DNA of 38,355 bases from Bacteroidia bacterium (GCA_009930445.1 RZYD01000003.1:1-38355); one strand, 5' to 3'; shown: positions 7,030-15,588, numbered from the stretch's first letter. Numbers and translations: made by a program. Notes: generated from the letters alone by a model not told the origin.

Positions 7030-7725
7030 TTATACGATTCCTTCGTCTGCGAAGCTGAAATAGGTATCGCGGCTAAGAATAAGATGATCAAGAACCGGAA
7101 GATCGATCAGTTCACCGGCGTTTCGAAGTTTGCGGGTAAGGCGAATGTCGGCTTCACTGGGGCGAACGTTACCGCTGGGATGGTTATGGCACAGGATAAT
7201 TCCGGAAGCCATCTCCCGGAGGGCGGCATTAAATATTTTTTTAGGGTCGGCGATGGTTCCGCTAACACCCCCATGGCTGATATTACAGGGTCGGATTACT
7301 TTATTGGCACGATTGAGCAGGAGTATCCAGAATTGTTCGAAAGGTTCATCATCAAAGAACTGTTTCATGAGTTCAAACGCATCTTTACTGGAGGTAATCT
7401 GTTTTCGTTCCCGCGATGGGGTTACACTCCTTCTTCGTCCCAGTTCCATCGCTGCCATAATACTTATAGCGCGAACCTTTCCAATGCCTTTCACCGCCGT
7501 CAGGTCGCTGATATCCAGCATTCCCAGGGCAACGAGGTCGTTGGAGACGCGATCGAGGATGTTTCTGGCCAGGTCGACCGCTGAATCCCCGGGTGTCCCG
7601 CTGCCAATCACTATGGCTAATAGCTCTGTAGTACTCAGGGCACTTTTGCCTTTCTGGAGCAGTTTCTCGCGCGGCCGATCGTCTTCGGCCCACTGTTTTA
7701 TACTTTGTCGCTGTTGATAATTCAT
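7030..7725 (-). CDS. radC: RadC family JAB-domain protein
   Basis: The 231-residue protein has a helix-hairpin-helix segment (LTAVKGIGKVRAISIMAAMELGRR, about residues 60-85). A JAB1/MPN-like metalloprotease-type domain follows, with the metal ligands in HNHPSGNVRPSEAD near residue 180. RadC was named for DNA repair, but its biochemical role is still unclear; the HhH suggests DNA binding and the JAMM motif is intact. It begins with ATG at MNYQQRQSIKQWAEDDRPRE, a normal family N terminus. It lies 42 bases downstream of the rpsT terminator T-run and 66 bases before wecB on the same strand. Confidence 0.95.
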   Translation of the reverse strand: MNYQQRQSIKQWAEDDRPREKLLQKGKSALSTTELLAIVIGSGTPGDSAVDLARNILDRVSNDLVALGMLDISDLTAVKGIGKVRAISIMAAMELGRRRSVTPSRERKQITSSKDAFELMKQFFDDEPFEQFWILLLNRANKVIRPCNISHGGVSGTIADPKKIFNAALREMASGIILCHNHPSGNVRPSEADIRLTRKLRNAGELIDLPVLDHLILSRDTYFSFADEGIV

Positions 7726-7767
7726 ACCTAGTTAATACCAAAAACGAGAAAATATAACCCTTGATAC

Positions 7768-7799
7768 AAAAAAAAAGCCTCCTGCAAAAGGAGGCTTTT
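7768..7799 (-). terminator. intrinsic terminator after rpsT
   Basis: An 11-bp stem (AAAAGCCTCCT with AGGAGGCTTTT, loop GCAAA) is followed on the minus strand by nine T. It lies 18 bases beyond the rpsT stop codon. Confidence 0.88.
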
Positions 7800-7817
7800 G
7801 AAATATCGTGGATGGGG

Positions 7818-8072
7818 TTACGCTAAAGCGTTTACCTGTTTAGTCAGCGACGATTTGATGTTTCCGGCTTTGTTTTTATGAATCATGCCTCTTTTCACCA
7901 TTTTATCTATCAGTTTGTACATTCCGGGAAGGTTTTTCGTAGCCTCCTCCTTGTTGTCAAGGAGACGGAATTTTTTTACAGCACTGCGCATGGTGCGGCC
8001 ATAATATCGGTTACGAAGACGTCTAACTTTCGTCTGTCTGATTCGCTTAATTGATGATTTGTGATTAGCCAT
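7818..8072 (-). CDS. rpsT: 30S ribosomal protein S20
   Basis: S20 is a three-helix primary binding protein of 16S rRNA. The 84-residue product has the highly basic N terminus [22 protein letters not shown], the central helix [20 protein letters not shown] and the conserved end [25 protein letters not shown] with a KQVNAL tail. tRNA-Glu lies 36 bases upstream on the same strand with no terminator between them, and the only good promoter is in front of the tRNA. rpsT may therefore be made on a joint tRNA-mRNA transcript. A strong terminator follows. Confidence 0.97.
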   Translation of the reverse strand: MANHKSSIKRIRQTKVRRLRNRYYGRTMRSAVKKFRLLDNKEEATKNLPGMYKLIDKMVKRGMIHKNKAGNIKSSLTKQVNALA

Positions 8073-8108
8073 TTTACTCTCTTCTGTCTTTCTACTCAGT
8101 TTTTATTG

Positions 8109-8180
8109 TAGTCCGTAGGGGATTCGAACCCCTGCTACCAGGATGAAAACCTGGCGTCCTAACCCCTAGACGAACGGACC
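8109..8180 (-). tRNA. tRNA-Glu (anticodon TTC)
   Basis: Read on the minus strand from G at 8180, the acceptor arm GGTCCGT pairs with ACGGACT. The anticodon stem CCAGG/CCTGG encloses the loop TTTTCAT with anticodon TTC. The T arm is AGGGGTTCGAATCCCCT, discriminator A. CCA is not encoded. All cloverleaf elements are present. Confidence 0.97.
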
Positions 8181-8197
8181 TTTCGTTTTTGGAGTTG

Positions 8198-8228
8198 CAA
8201 AAATAGAACAATTTTGAATACTGGCAAA
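8198..8228 (-). promoter_or_regulatory. predicted promoter of tRNA-Glu (and possibly rpsT)
   Basis: On the minus strand TTTG (8228-8225), a 19-base spacer and TATTTTTG (8205-8198) match the Bacteroidota consensus. Initiation near 8191 would give a short 5' leader on the tRNA precursor. Confidence 0.7.
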
Positions 8229-8279
8229 AAATTTCTTTAAAAAACCCTAAAAAAAAAGCGATATTCTTCTATTTGGTTG

Positions 8280-8966
8280 TTAATCAACCTCTTTTGTGTC
8301 GGCCTGAAATTTAAAGCCTAATCGTTTCCCCGTTTTTAATTGCATATTGTCGAGCGTCGCCCGAATATCATAAACCGTAATTTGCTGAACTGCCTGATAG
8401 GGTGGAGTCAGGAGATCGAAGTTGATGGTGTATTCAATAGCACTTTGCATAATTTGTTGTATATGCGGTTGATCAAATAAATCGCTTTCAAAATTGTTGT
8501 ACAACAATCCCAGCTCTCGTTTCCCTTCCAGGTAATAATGCTTATCTTTGTTGATGAAAATTCTTCCGATCAGATACCCCAGGTCGTTCAATCGGTTATA
8601 CTTAAAGGAATCGCCTAAAAAGTTGTAGATATTGATAATTCCACAGTATGACCTGGACTTATCCTCTTTTAAATAGGTGGTTTTAAACAGCTCGTGGTCG
8701 CGGGGTAATTCAAAAACATTGGTGTGCATCATAAATAGAAGAATATCGCCACCAAACCGAATTTCAAATTCAAAACCACCCCGATCGTGGAATTCAAAAG
8801 GAACTCTTCCCAAACTGTCGATTTCCATCTCATGATATTTGGTGGCTAACTCTTCTGCCGTGCTTTTAAGTAAACCAAACGCGCTTAGGGTGTTGTCATA
8901 AACATCCTGTTTGAGTTGTCCTTTTTCTTTCAGATGCGTGAACAAATTTTCAAGGGTCTTGTCCAT
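8280..8966 (-). CDS. conserved-looking hypothetical protein, 228 aa
   Basis: I do not recognise this protein. It has no signal peptide or membrane segment and looks cytoplasmic. The first 45 residues (TLENLFTHLKEKGQLKQDVY..AFGLLKSTAEELATKYHEM) are probably helical. A beta-rich middle follows with a double-glycine turn (RGGFEFEIRFGGDILLFMMHTNVFELP). A later stretch rich in Tyr, Asn and Asp (YCGIINIYNFLGDSF) precedes a C-terminal segment with alternating hydrophobic residues (VQQITVYDIRATL). Codon use resembles the neighbours, it starts with a clean ATG and it ends well short of the next gene, so it is probably real. No function is proposed. Confidence 0.75.
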   Translation of the reverse strand: MDKTLENLFTHLKEKGQLKQDVYDNTLSAFGLLKSTAEELATKYHEMEIDSLGRVPFEFHDRGGFEFEIRFGGDILLFMMHTNVFELPRDHELFKTTYLKEDKSRSYCGIINIYNFLGDSFKYNRLNDLGYLIGRIFINKDKHYYLEGKRELGLLYNNFESDLFDQPHIQQIMQSAIEYTINFDLLTPPYQAVQQITVYDIRATLDNMQLKTGKRLGFKFQADTKEVD

Positions 8967-9005
8967 AAAGTTCAGAATGATATTCGGCTTTTACTGTTTA
9001 GTTTT

Positions 9006-9013
9006 CAAAGGTA
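9006..9013 (-). promoter_or_regulatory. possible -7 element upstream of the 228-aa hypothetical gene
   Basis: TACCTTTG on the minus strand fits TAnnTTTG and lies 40 bases upstream of the ATG at 8966. No -33 element is visible at normal spacing, so this is tentative. Confidence 0.35.
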
Positions 9014-9043
9014 GAAAAAAATGTATAATCTAGTGACTCCCTT

Positions 9044-9895
9044 CTATTCAAATGTAACACCCAGGGTGAAGATTTTAGCATTCAGGCCATCGATTACATC
9101 CGTATAAATATTGTCTTCTCTGCGGAGCATGTCTCTTACTCCATACGACATTTTAAGCTCAACCCCGAGTTTAAACCAATTGTTATAAAAATCGACTCCG
9201 ACGCCAATGTCTCCAAAAATATCGCTGCGAAACAGTTTTATGTGTTTATTGTTAATCTCATCCTTGTTTTTTCTGGCCTCTGAGGCCAGATCGATGGAAT
9301 ATTTTGCCCCTGCAATTATATAGGGGGAATAATTATGTAACCGCTTGGCTTTATATTTTATATACAATGGAAACTCCAGATAGGTTGAGGTTACCGATTT
9401 TTTCATGATGGCCCGCATGGAGGTATCGGGAGTGGGCAGGGTTTCTGAACTGACATAATTCAGGTTCAGGTCATAAACGAGCTGTCTCTCACCAAAAGCA
9501 AGACTGGGAATAAATCGAAGGTCGAAATATTCCATCAGCCGCAGGTTTCCGATGATGGAAATGGTAAACCCCAGGCGCGGCATGGATTCCAGACTGTAAA
9601 CGGAGCCAGAGCGCAGGTAGTAACGTCCGGAGGTTTCCGATTGATACGAGGGCGTGATATCCGGAAATTTTTCACTGCTGTAAGGAATAATGTATTCCGG
9701 CATATTCCCGATGGTGTTGATCGTAAAAAACATTTGGTTGATGGAAATCTGAAAGCCGAAATGATATGGCTGGACATCGTACTTAGGCAGGTTTGGCGGA
9801 TTAAAATCGCGTTGTGCCCGTGCTGGGAGTTGCACTGTAATGCCTGCAACGACCCATAATAGAATGAATAGATTATTTTTAATCGTTGTTTTCAA
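9044..9895 (-). CDS. porT: PorT-like outer-membrane protein of the type IX secretion system
   Basis: PorT-family beta-barrel proteins are needed for type IX secretion in Bacteroidota. The mature part begins RDFNPPNLPKYDVQPYHFGF and carries the conserved blocks MPRLGFTISIIGNLRLMEYF, DLRFIPSLAFGERQLVYDL, STYLEFPLYIKYKAKRLHNY and SPYIIAGAKYSIDLASEA, then repeated amphipathic strands ending in a terminal aromatic residue. There is no ATG. A frame opens with TTG at 9961, overlapping the end of rfaE1, but starting at TTG 9895 gives a clean signal peptide (MKTTIKNNLFILLWVV..ARA before QRDF), so I chose 9895 (283 residues). It is the third gene of an aspartate aminotransferase-rfaE1-porT run with tight spacing. 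Family assignment is good; the start is inferred. Confidence 0.82.
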   Translation of the reverse strand: MKTTIKNNLFILLWVVAGITVQLPARAQRDFNPPNLPKYDVQPYHFGFQISINQMFFTINTIGNMPEYIIPYSSEKFPDITPSYQSETSGRYYLRSGSVYSLESMPRLGFTISIIGNLRLMEYFDLRFIPSLAFGERQLVYDLNLNYVSSETLPTPDTSMRAIMKKSVTSTYLEFPLYIKYKAKRLHNYSPYIIAGAKYSIDLASEARKNKDEINNKHIKLFRSDIFGDIGVGVDFYNNWFKLGVELKMSYGVRDMLRREDNIYTDVIDGLNAKIFTLGVTFE

Positions 9896-9953
9896 ATGTA
9901 TTGATTTATGGTTTTCTAACGCCCCTGCGGCCAAAATAGTATCTATGTGCTGA

Positions 9954-10994
9954 TTATTCAACTTTGTTCCCTTCCGGATATTGGGTTAAATACCGTGCAT
10001 ACGCTTCTTTTAGTTTTGTTTTATTTACCGGTACTACTCCAGGGAATTCGCATACCTGACCGGCGGCCAGGTTGGCTAAAAAGGTTGCTTCTCTGACATT
10101 AGCGCCCGCGGTCAAAGCCAACGCCGCAACGCTGATGACCGTGTCACCTGCCCCGGAAACATCACTGATTTTTCGCACTTCTGCGTTGAAATGCGCTGTC
10201 CGACAGCTGTAGTCGGTCAGTAATTCGCTATACATTATTCCCTTCTCCGATAAGGTAAGCAACAGCAGTTGGATATTCTGTTCCTGCTGGAATACAGTAA
10301 TTGCCTGTTGTAATTGCTGCAAATCAAACACCGGGAGGGAAGTATTGGTTCCTTCCAGAAATTCTTTTAGGTTGGGTTTAAAGAGGGTGGCTCCGGAATA
10401 GGTTGCAAAGTTCTTTTTTTTTGGGTCTACTGCAGAGAGGATACCCCGCTCTCTGCACTGACTGATGGTGGTACGGATAATTTTTTCTGTCAGTACGCCT
10501 TTGTTATAATCTTGAAGAATAACAAGTTCAGGTTGAATGTTGTCCATTAGCTGTTGAATGCGCCGGAGTAATTCATTTTCAATTTCTGTACTGATATCAT
10601 CGGTGCGTTCCTCATCGACGCGAAGGATATGGTTGTTATTACCGATGATTCGAAATTTAGTGGTCGTTGGTCTGGTGTCATCCTGAACCAGCGCTTCGGT
10701 GCGTATGGCATAGTCGGTAAGCATATCTGTCAGGTCGTCCCGGCCCTTGTCGGTGCCTGTAACCGAACAGAGCCAGGGTTGTGCTCCCAGCGCGCTGAGG
10801 TTTACGGCTACGTTAGCGGCTCCGCCGGGTCGGAGGGTACGGCTTTTTAACGACACCACCGGCACGGGGGCTTCCGGAGAAATGCGCTCCACTGTACCGT
10901 GCAGATACGAGTCGATCATCACATCCCCAATCACCAATACATTTTTTCCTTGCATTCTCCGGAAGAGATCCGGTGTATCCGGTATTTTTGTCAT
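9954..10994 (-). CDS. rfaE1: D-glycero-beta-D-manno-heptose-7-phosphate kinase (PfkB family)
   Basis: The enzyme phosphorylates heptose 7-phosphate at C1, a step to ADP-heptose for LPS inner core. The 346-residue protein is kinase-only, without the nucleotidyltransferase half found in HldE. Features are VLVIGDVMIDSYLHGTVERI, the substrate lid ISPEAPVPVV, the PfkB motif TLRPGGAANVAVNLSALGA, and the C-terminal ATP/anion-hole motif VSGAGDTVISVAALAL with catalytic Asp. The spacing is 5 bases after the aspartate aminotransferase gene, so they form an operon. Its 3' end overlaps the longest possible porT frame. A separate RfaE2-type enzyme would be expected elsewhere in the genome. Confidence 0.93.
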   Translation of the reverse strand: MTKIPDTPDLFRRMQGKNVLVIGDVMIDSYLHGTVERISPEAPVPVVSLKSRTLRPGGAANVAVNLSALGAQPWLCSVTGTDKGRDDLTDMLTDYAIRTEALVQDDTRPTTTKFRIIGNNNHILRVDEERTDDISTEIENELLRRIQQLMDNIQPELVILQDYNKGVLTEKIIRTTISQCRERGILSAVDPKKKNFATYSGATLFKPNLKEFLEGTNTSLPVFDLQQLQQAITVFQQEQNIQLLLLTLSEKGIMYSELLTDYSCRTAHFNAEVRKISDVSGAGDTVISVAALALTAGANVREATFLANLAAGQVCEFPGVVPVNKTKLKEAYARYLTQYPEGNKVE

Positions 10995-10999
10995 TATTA

Positions 11000-12202
11000 T
11001 TATTTTAGTTCGGCCAGTGCAACTCGAATCCGATTGATTGCTTCGATCAGGTTTTCCTCGGAAGTGGCATAACTCAGCCGTATGCAGTTTTCATCCCCAA
11101 AGGCTGAACCCGGAACCAGCGCTACATAGGTTTTTTCAAGCAGGTGAAGGCATAATTCATCGCCGTTATGAATAACCTTGTCGCCGTATTTTTTACCGTA
11201 GTATGCGGTAACATCAGGGAAAAGGTAGAATGCACCATTGGGGATGTTGGTTTTAACGCCCGGAAGTGTGTTCAGCAGGGAGAGGAGTAAATCACGGCGT
11301 TGGCGGAATTTTACGACCATCTCTTTAAGCTCCGGAGTTTCAGTAGGGTTAGCTTTAAAGGCAACAATTGCTGCTTTTTGTGATATGCTTGACGTGGCCG
11401 AGGTGAATTGTCCCTGAATTTTGTTGCATGCTTTGGCAATGGTTAGTGGAGCTGCAAGAAAACCCAGTCGCCATCCGGTCATGGCAAAACTTTTGGAAAC
11501 ACCGTTGACGATGATTACGCGGTCTTTAATATTTTCAAATTGCCCGAACGATTCGTGTTTTCCTTCAAAAATAATGTGTTCATAAATCTCATCGGATAAC
11601 AGATAAACATGGGGAAAATCAGCCACTACATCGGCCAGAGCTTTCATCTCTTCGCGTGTATACACCGAGCCGGTAGGGTTACAGGGCGAGTTGAACATGA
11701 TCAGTTTTGTGGCTGGGGTTATGGCTTCCCGAAGCTGTTCAGGGGTGATTTTGAAATCATGCTCAATTCCGGCATTGATAAATACGGCGGTCCCTTCTGC
11801 AAGTTTAACCATTTCTGAATAGGAAACCCAGTACGGAGCGGGTACAATAACTTCTTCACCCGGGTTTACCAGCGCCAGCAAAGTATTGGCCAGTGCCTGC
11901 TTAGCTCCTGTACACACCACGATTTGGTCGGGCGTATAGGTAACCTGATTGTCACGTTGTAATTTTTCGCAAATGGCTTCCCGCAGCTCCGCAATACCTG
12001 GAACGGCCGTATAATGGGTAAAGTTATCGTCAATGGCTTTCTTTGCCGCATTTTTAATAAATTCGGGGGTGTCGAAATCGGGTTCACCAATACTTAGGTT
12101 GATGACCGCTTTTCCCTGTTGCTTCAATTCAAAACTTTTTCGTGTCATTGCAAGGGTGGCAGATTCTGCCAGCCGGTTAATGCGCTCGGATACAGCATTC
12201 AT
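11000..12202 (-). CDS. aspC: PLP-dependent aspartate aminotransferase (class I/II)
   Basis: The enzyme transfers amino groups between aspartate and 2-oxoglutarate, or between related pairs. The 400-residue protein is standard length for the gamma subgroup of class I. Landmarks are INLSIGEPDFDTPEFI, YTAVPGIAELREAI, the PLP phosphate region CTGAKQALANTLL, the NPTG motif in FNSPCNPTGSVYTREEM, the DEIYEHIIFEG segment, and the PLP Schiff-base lysine in NGVSKSFAMTGWRLGF. A C-terminal FGDENCIRLSYA contains the carboxylate-binding Arg. It is the first gene of the run leading to rfaE1 and porT. Substrate preference cannot be fixed from sequence alone. Confidence 0.92.
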   Translation of the reverse strand: MNAVSERINRLAESATLAMTRKSFELKQQGKAVINLSIGEPDFDTPEFIKNAAKKAIDDNFTHYTAVPGIAELREAICEKLQRDNQVTYTPDQIVVCTGAKQALANTLLALVNPGEEVIVPAPYWVSYSEMVKLAEGTAVFINAGIEHDFKITPEQLREAITPATKLIMFNSPCNPTGSVYTREEMKALADVVADFPHVYLLSDEIYEHIIFEGKHESFGQFENIKDRVIIVNGVSKSFAMTGWRLGFLAAPLTIAKACNKIQGQFTSATSSISQKAAIVAFKANPTETPELKEMVVKFRQRRDLLLSLLNTLPGVKTNIPNGAFYLFPDVTAYYGKKYGDKVIHNGDELCLHLLEKTYVALVPGSAFGDENCIRLSYATSEENLIEAINRIRVALAELK

Positions 12203-12263
12203 GGGTTGTCTTTTTAAGTTTGTTTAAATGTGAGGCAAAATTTGTTTAATTTTCAGATATTTG

Positions 12264-12271
12264 CAAATCTA
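12264..12271 (-). promoter_or_regulatory. possible -7 element for the aspC-rfaE1-porT run
   Basis: TAGATTTG on the minus strand fits TAnnTTTG, 62 bases upstream of the ATG at 12202. No -33 match is visible. The site lies just in front of the divergent gene at 12284. Confidence 0.33.
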
Positions 12272-12283
12272 AAGAGCGGATAT

Positions 12284-12805
12284 ATGAACATAATGACGGA
12301 AATTCTTAAATTTACTATCCCTTCCATAATTATCAGTGGCACATTATATCAGATATTTCGGCTATATCTGCAAAACGAAAAAAAGAACGAAATATTGGCA
12401 TCACCCACTGATTCTTCTGATGCCTTATTCCCGGTCCAACTGCAGGCGTATGAGCGGCTGGTGCTTTATCTCGAACGGATTTCGTTTAATAATCTGATCC
12501 TGCGTGCTTCTGTCCAGGGTGCAACGGTGAGGCAACTTCAATCGGCAATGGTGCATGCTATCCGCGATGAGTATGAACACAACCTGAGTCAGCAACTTTA
12601 CGTTTCCGATGCGGCCTGGGAACAGGTGACCGGAGCTAAAGAGGAACTCTTACGGATCCTTAACCAAACTGCTGCCGGCCTTCCGCCAGAGGCTGAGGCT
12701 ACCGAACTTGCTGCCGGGTTATTTTCTGCGGTTCTGAAGCACGACCCCTCTCCCAACGACCGGGCCGTACATTTTCTGAAACAGGAAATGAGAAATCGTT
12801 TTTAA
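12284..12805 (+). CDS. conserved Bacteroidota membrane-anchored protein of unknown function
   Basis: The product is about 173 residues from ATG 12284; an ATG three codons later is equally plausible, and the frame opens earlier at 12230 with no good start. One membrane segment near the N terminus (ILKFTIPSIIISGTLYQIF) is followed by a soluble helical domain: PVQLQAYERLVLYLERISFNNLILRA, then VRQLQSAMVHAIRDEYEHNLSQQLYVSDAAWEQV, then KEELLRILNQTAAGLPPEAEATELA. I have a general memory of this pattern as a widespread uncharacterised Bacteroidota protein, but I cannot name a function. It is divergent from aspC and convergent with the MscS gene; the two stop codons overlap. Confidence 0.8.
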   Translation: MNIMTEILKFTIPSIIISGTLYQIFRLYLQNEKKNEILASPTDSSDALFPVQLQAYERLVLYLERISFNNLILRASVQGATVRQLQSAMVHAIRDEYEHNLSQQLYVSDAAWEQVTGAKEELLRILNQTAAGLPPEAEATELAAGLFSAVLKHDPSPNDRAVHFLKQEMRNRF

Positions 12806-14061
12806 TTCCCCCTGATAAAACGGATGTCCTCTCCCGACGGCGATTGATAGGCCCGAAGATCAAATTCCGGAATAATCGATAAAATGTGATCGAAAATGTC
12901 GGCCTGAATATTTTCGTATTCGCCCCAGGCTTGAATGGTGCTAAATACATAAATTTCGACCGGAATGCCGGTCTCTGTGGGTTGTAATTGCCGCACCAGA
13001 AAGGTCATATCGTTGCTAATGGCCGGAAGATGGTTGAGGTATTGCTGCAGGTAGGCTCTGAATACGCCCAGATTCGTCTGTCGCCGGCCATTCACTAACA
13101 CGCTGTTATCGATGTGGTGTTTCTCGTTGTAGTCATTAAGCTCTTTTTGTTTCTGATCGATATATCCGGTTAACAACTGAATTTTATGGAATTTCTCCAA
13201 CATTTCCGGGGTGCAGAATTTTATGGTATTCAGGTCGATATTGATCGATCGTTTGATCCTCCTTCCTCCGCTTTCTTCCATCCCCCGCCAGTTTTGGAAT
13301 GATTCTGAAATGAGCGAGTAGGTGGGAATAGTTGAAATAGTCTTATCCCAGTTTTGTACTTTCACGGTAGTGAGTGATATGTCAATCACCGTACCGTCGG
13401 CATTGCGTGTGGGCATGGAAATCCAATCGCCGATACGCACCATATCATTGCTCGAAAGCTGTACCGAGCCCACCAGACCCAGGATAGTGTCTTTAAAAAC
13501 CAATAGCAGCACAGCAGCAAAAGCACCCAGCCCGACAAAGATCGCGTTGGGATCCTTGCCCAGCAAAATGGCTACAATACAGATAGCTGCAATGGTCCAG
13601 AAGACGATGCGCACAAACAACACGTACCCTTTTATCGGCTTGTGTTTCGACGATTCATAGGTTTCATAGATAGAATTTATTGAAATTAATACCGAGGAAA
13701 TCAGCAGTGCCACCAGAATCCAGACGTAAATACTGATTCCTTTTTGGATAATATGGGTTAAAACTTCGTATTCCGACAGCACCAGGGGAATACTGGTATA
13801 AATAATCCAGGCGGGCAGGAAATAGGCTATCCGGCTAAAAACCTTGTTGTCGAACATGATATCATCCCAGTTGCTTTTGGTTTTTCGCGTAAAAGTATAG
13901 ATCACTTTTATCAGAATAAACCGGCCAATAATAAAAGCCAGGGTGCTTACTATCAGTATTAACAGAACTCCGGCGATTTCTTTTGTAAGGAGAGCCGAGG
14001 GTTCGCTCATGCCCAGCTGTATCAGCCAACGGTAGATAATTTTGTCGAAAGAGGTAAACAT
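12802..14061 (-). CDS. mechanosensitive ion channel, MscS family (YbdG-like)
   Basis: MscS channels open under membrane tension to release solutes during osmotic downshock. The 419-residue protein has about five membrane segments in the first 190 residues. The pore-lining helix is around FVGLGAFAAVLLLVFKDTILGLVGSVQL, and the beta domain follows: MVRIGDWISMPTRNADGTVIDISLTTVKVQNWDKTISTIPTY. The length and the long C-terminal cytoplasmic part (ISNDMTFLVRQLQPTETGIPVEIY) resemble E. coli YbdG (415 residues) rather than the smaller MscS. It lies 18 bases downstream of the peptidase gene and is likely co-transcribed with it. Its stop codon overlaps that of the convergent gene by three bases, with no terminator visible. 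Confidence 0.92.
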   Translation of the reverse strand: MFTSFDKIIYRWLIQLGMSEPSALLTKEIAGVLLILIVSTLAFIIGRFILIKVIYTFTRKTKSNWDDIMFDNKVFSRIAYFLPAWIIYTSIPLVLSEYEVLTHIIQKGISIYVWILVALLISSVLISINSIYETYESSKHKPIKGYVLFVRIVFWTIAAICIVAILLGKDPNAIFVGLGAFAAVLLLVFKDTILGLVGSVQLSSNDMVRIGDWISMPTRNADGTVIDISLTTVKVQNWDKTISTIPTYSLISESFQNWRGMEESGGRRIKRSINIDLNTIKFCTPEMLEKFHKIQLLTGYIDQKQKELNDYNEKHHIDNSVLVNGRRQTNLGVFRAYLQQYLNHLPAISNDMTFLVRQLQPTETGIPVEIYVFSTIQAWGEYENIQADIFDHILSIIPEFDLRAYQSPSGEDIRFIRGN

Positions 14062-14079
14062 AGGGGGTGTTTTATAGGA

Positions 14080-15477
14080 TTATTTAACCGGGGCAAACAT
14101 CGGATCCCACGGGGGAAGGAGGGTAGGTTCGGATTCGAGGATCCGGAGGGTCTCTATATCGATGTACGCTTTGTTTACCACCACTCTGAACATATACTCA
14201 TCAAACCAGGCATCGGTCATAATGAGGTGCCCCTGATATCCGCTGGCTTCTCCCCAGGAGTTTTCGAGGAGCCATTTTGAAGGGTTGTCGTTTTTATCCA
14301 GATCAACCGCCATCAGGGTCATTCCATGCGACGACCCGCTTTCAAAGGTTAAAATGCGTTCTCTTTTGTCCATACCAAAATCAACGCCCAACAGACTTTC
14401 ATAATCATAGTTATTTACATCAAGATAGCCGTTTTTACGGTCGAGTTGTTTGCCGACATCGCAGGAAAAGTACAACGCTTCATTGTTTTTTATGCTTTCA
14501 ATGGCGAATTGCTTGATGCGTTTATTGGGAAGGTTGATAAAACGCCAGTTGAGCCCTTCCCAGGAGTTCCGGTCGTAATCAATTTCATAAAGAGCATTAT
14601 AGGGCCTTGTGGGATCGTTCATAAGCATTACATAGTCCGAAAGGTCAACCCCAACAAATTCGGTATAAAACGATTGAGGGGTGTATTCTTTCTCATCCGA
14701 AACATTCCCATCTGCATCTTTGTAGCGCCATGTGAAGGTGGTTGGAGGTTCGCCCAGGGATACAGCCAGCATCGCGTAGATATCCTGAAGCATGGCTTCT
14801 TTCTCCTTTCGTATCATGGGGAGATTTTTTCCGGCCTCATGCATTTTACGGAGTTGCAATGCATTTTCACGCAGTTTTCTGGCGATTAACCGACTGATCA
14901 TGGCGGTGTTTTCGGAGGCATGAGTCTCCGGCATTACCGTTGCCGGAACCAGGCCGTATTTTTCAATCATATTTACAAATCCATTCCAAACGCCCCCGTC
15001 ACCGATCGCATTTTTTAACAGCCATTCCACTTTTCGGTCATTAAGTTCCAACGCCCGTGTTTCAATAATGCCTTCCATAAAGAGGTTGGCCTTCTCCAGC
15101 TGGTCGTAAAAGAAGTTATAGTTCGCGCTGAAGTCGAATTGATCCAGGTTATACGTGCTGATTACTTTTGGCCGCATAACATTTAAACTGGCAAAGAGCC
15201 AGCACCGGCCTGAGCTTTTTTGGTCGGTAATTCCTTTTGACGATACCCGATGCGAGAAGTATGGATCTGTTTTTCCGGCGTTTTCATGATTCAGCGCAAG
15301 GGTTCGTATATCGGTTTTGTACATGGCATTGGTAGCGGCCCGTTTTTCAGGAGTGAGGGAATAGGCCTCTCTGAATCGTGAGAGTATTTCCGGCGTTATC
15401 GCTCCATCGGTCTGTGCTTTCAAATATCCGGAGAGGGTAATTAATCCGAGTACTACTAAAAAAATTTTTCTTCTCAT
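14080..15477 (-). CDS. exported C1B cysteine peptidase, bleomycin hydrolase/PepC-like
   Basis: This papain-fold aminopeptidase carries the catalytic triad: Cys in DQKSSGRCWLFASLNVMRP (Cys92), His in SSHGMTLMAVD and Asn in LENSWGEASGYQG. From ATG 15477 it is 465 residues with a signal peptide (MRRKIFLVVLGLITLSGYLKAQ), so unlike cytosolic PepC it should be exported. The frame extends to 15534, but the extra residues are phenylalanine-rich and lie upstream of the promoter -7 match, so they are excluded. It probably degrades peptides in the periplasm; whether it acts as an aminopeptidase depends on its C-terminal residue arrangement, which I cannot judge. The MscS gene follows after 18 bases. Confidence 0.92.
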   Translation of the reverse strand: MRRKIFLVVLGLITLSGYLKAQTDGAITPEILSRFREAYSLTPEKRAATNAMYKTDIRTLALNHENAGKTDPYFSHRVSSKGITDQKSSGRCWLFASLNVMRPKVISTYNLDQFDFSANYNFFYDQLEKANLFMEGIIETRALELNDRKVEWLLKNAIGDGGVWNGFVNMIEKYGLVPATVMPETHASENTAMISRLIARKLRENALQLRKMHEAGKNLPMIRKEKEAMLQDIYAMLAVSLGEPPTTFTWRYKDADGNVSDEKEYTPQSFYTEFVGVDLSDYVMLMNDPTRPYNALYEIDYDRNSWEGLNWRFINLPNKRIKQFAIESIKNNEALYFSCDVGKQLDRKNGYLDVNNYDYESLLGVDFGMDKRERILTFESGSSHGMTLMAVDLDKNDNPSKWLLENSWGEASGYQGHLIMTDAWFDEYMFRVVVNKAYIDIETLRILESEPTLLPPWDPMFAPVK

Positions 15478-15494
15478 GGTTTTATCTTTGCAGG

Positions 15495-15502
15495 CAAATA
15501 TA
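15495..15502 (-). promoter_or_regulatory. possible -7 element of the peptidase-MscS operon
   Basis: TATATTTG on the minus strand fits TAnnTTTG, 18 bases before the ATG at 15477. It would give a leader of only about ten bases. No clear -33 element is visible. Confidence 0.4.
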
Positions 15503-15549
15503 AAAAAAAAGAATAGATTACATTTTTCTTCCATACTGCCCTTTGTAAG

Positions 15550-15588
15550 AAAAAAAAGCTGCCTCCCTCAGGGAGACAGCTTTTTTTT
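15550..15588. terminator. bidirectional intrinsic terminator after the lipoprotein gene
   Basis: AAGCTGCCTCCC pairs with GGGAGACAGCTT around a TCA loop with one C.A mismatch. T-runs flank it on both strands (eight T on each side). It lies 17 bases after the lipoprotein stop and insulates the peptidase gene from it. Confidence 0.88.

Noticed and set aside
7084-7717. Two long plus-strand frames opposite radC
   Set aside because: radC has intact family motifs on the minus strand; the opposite frames have none.
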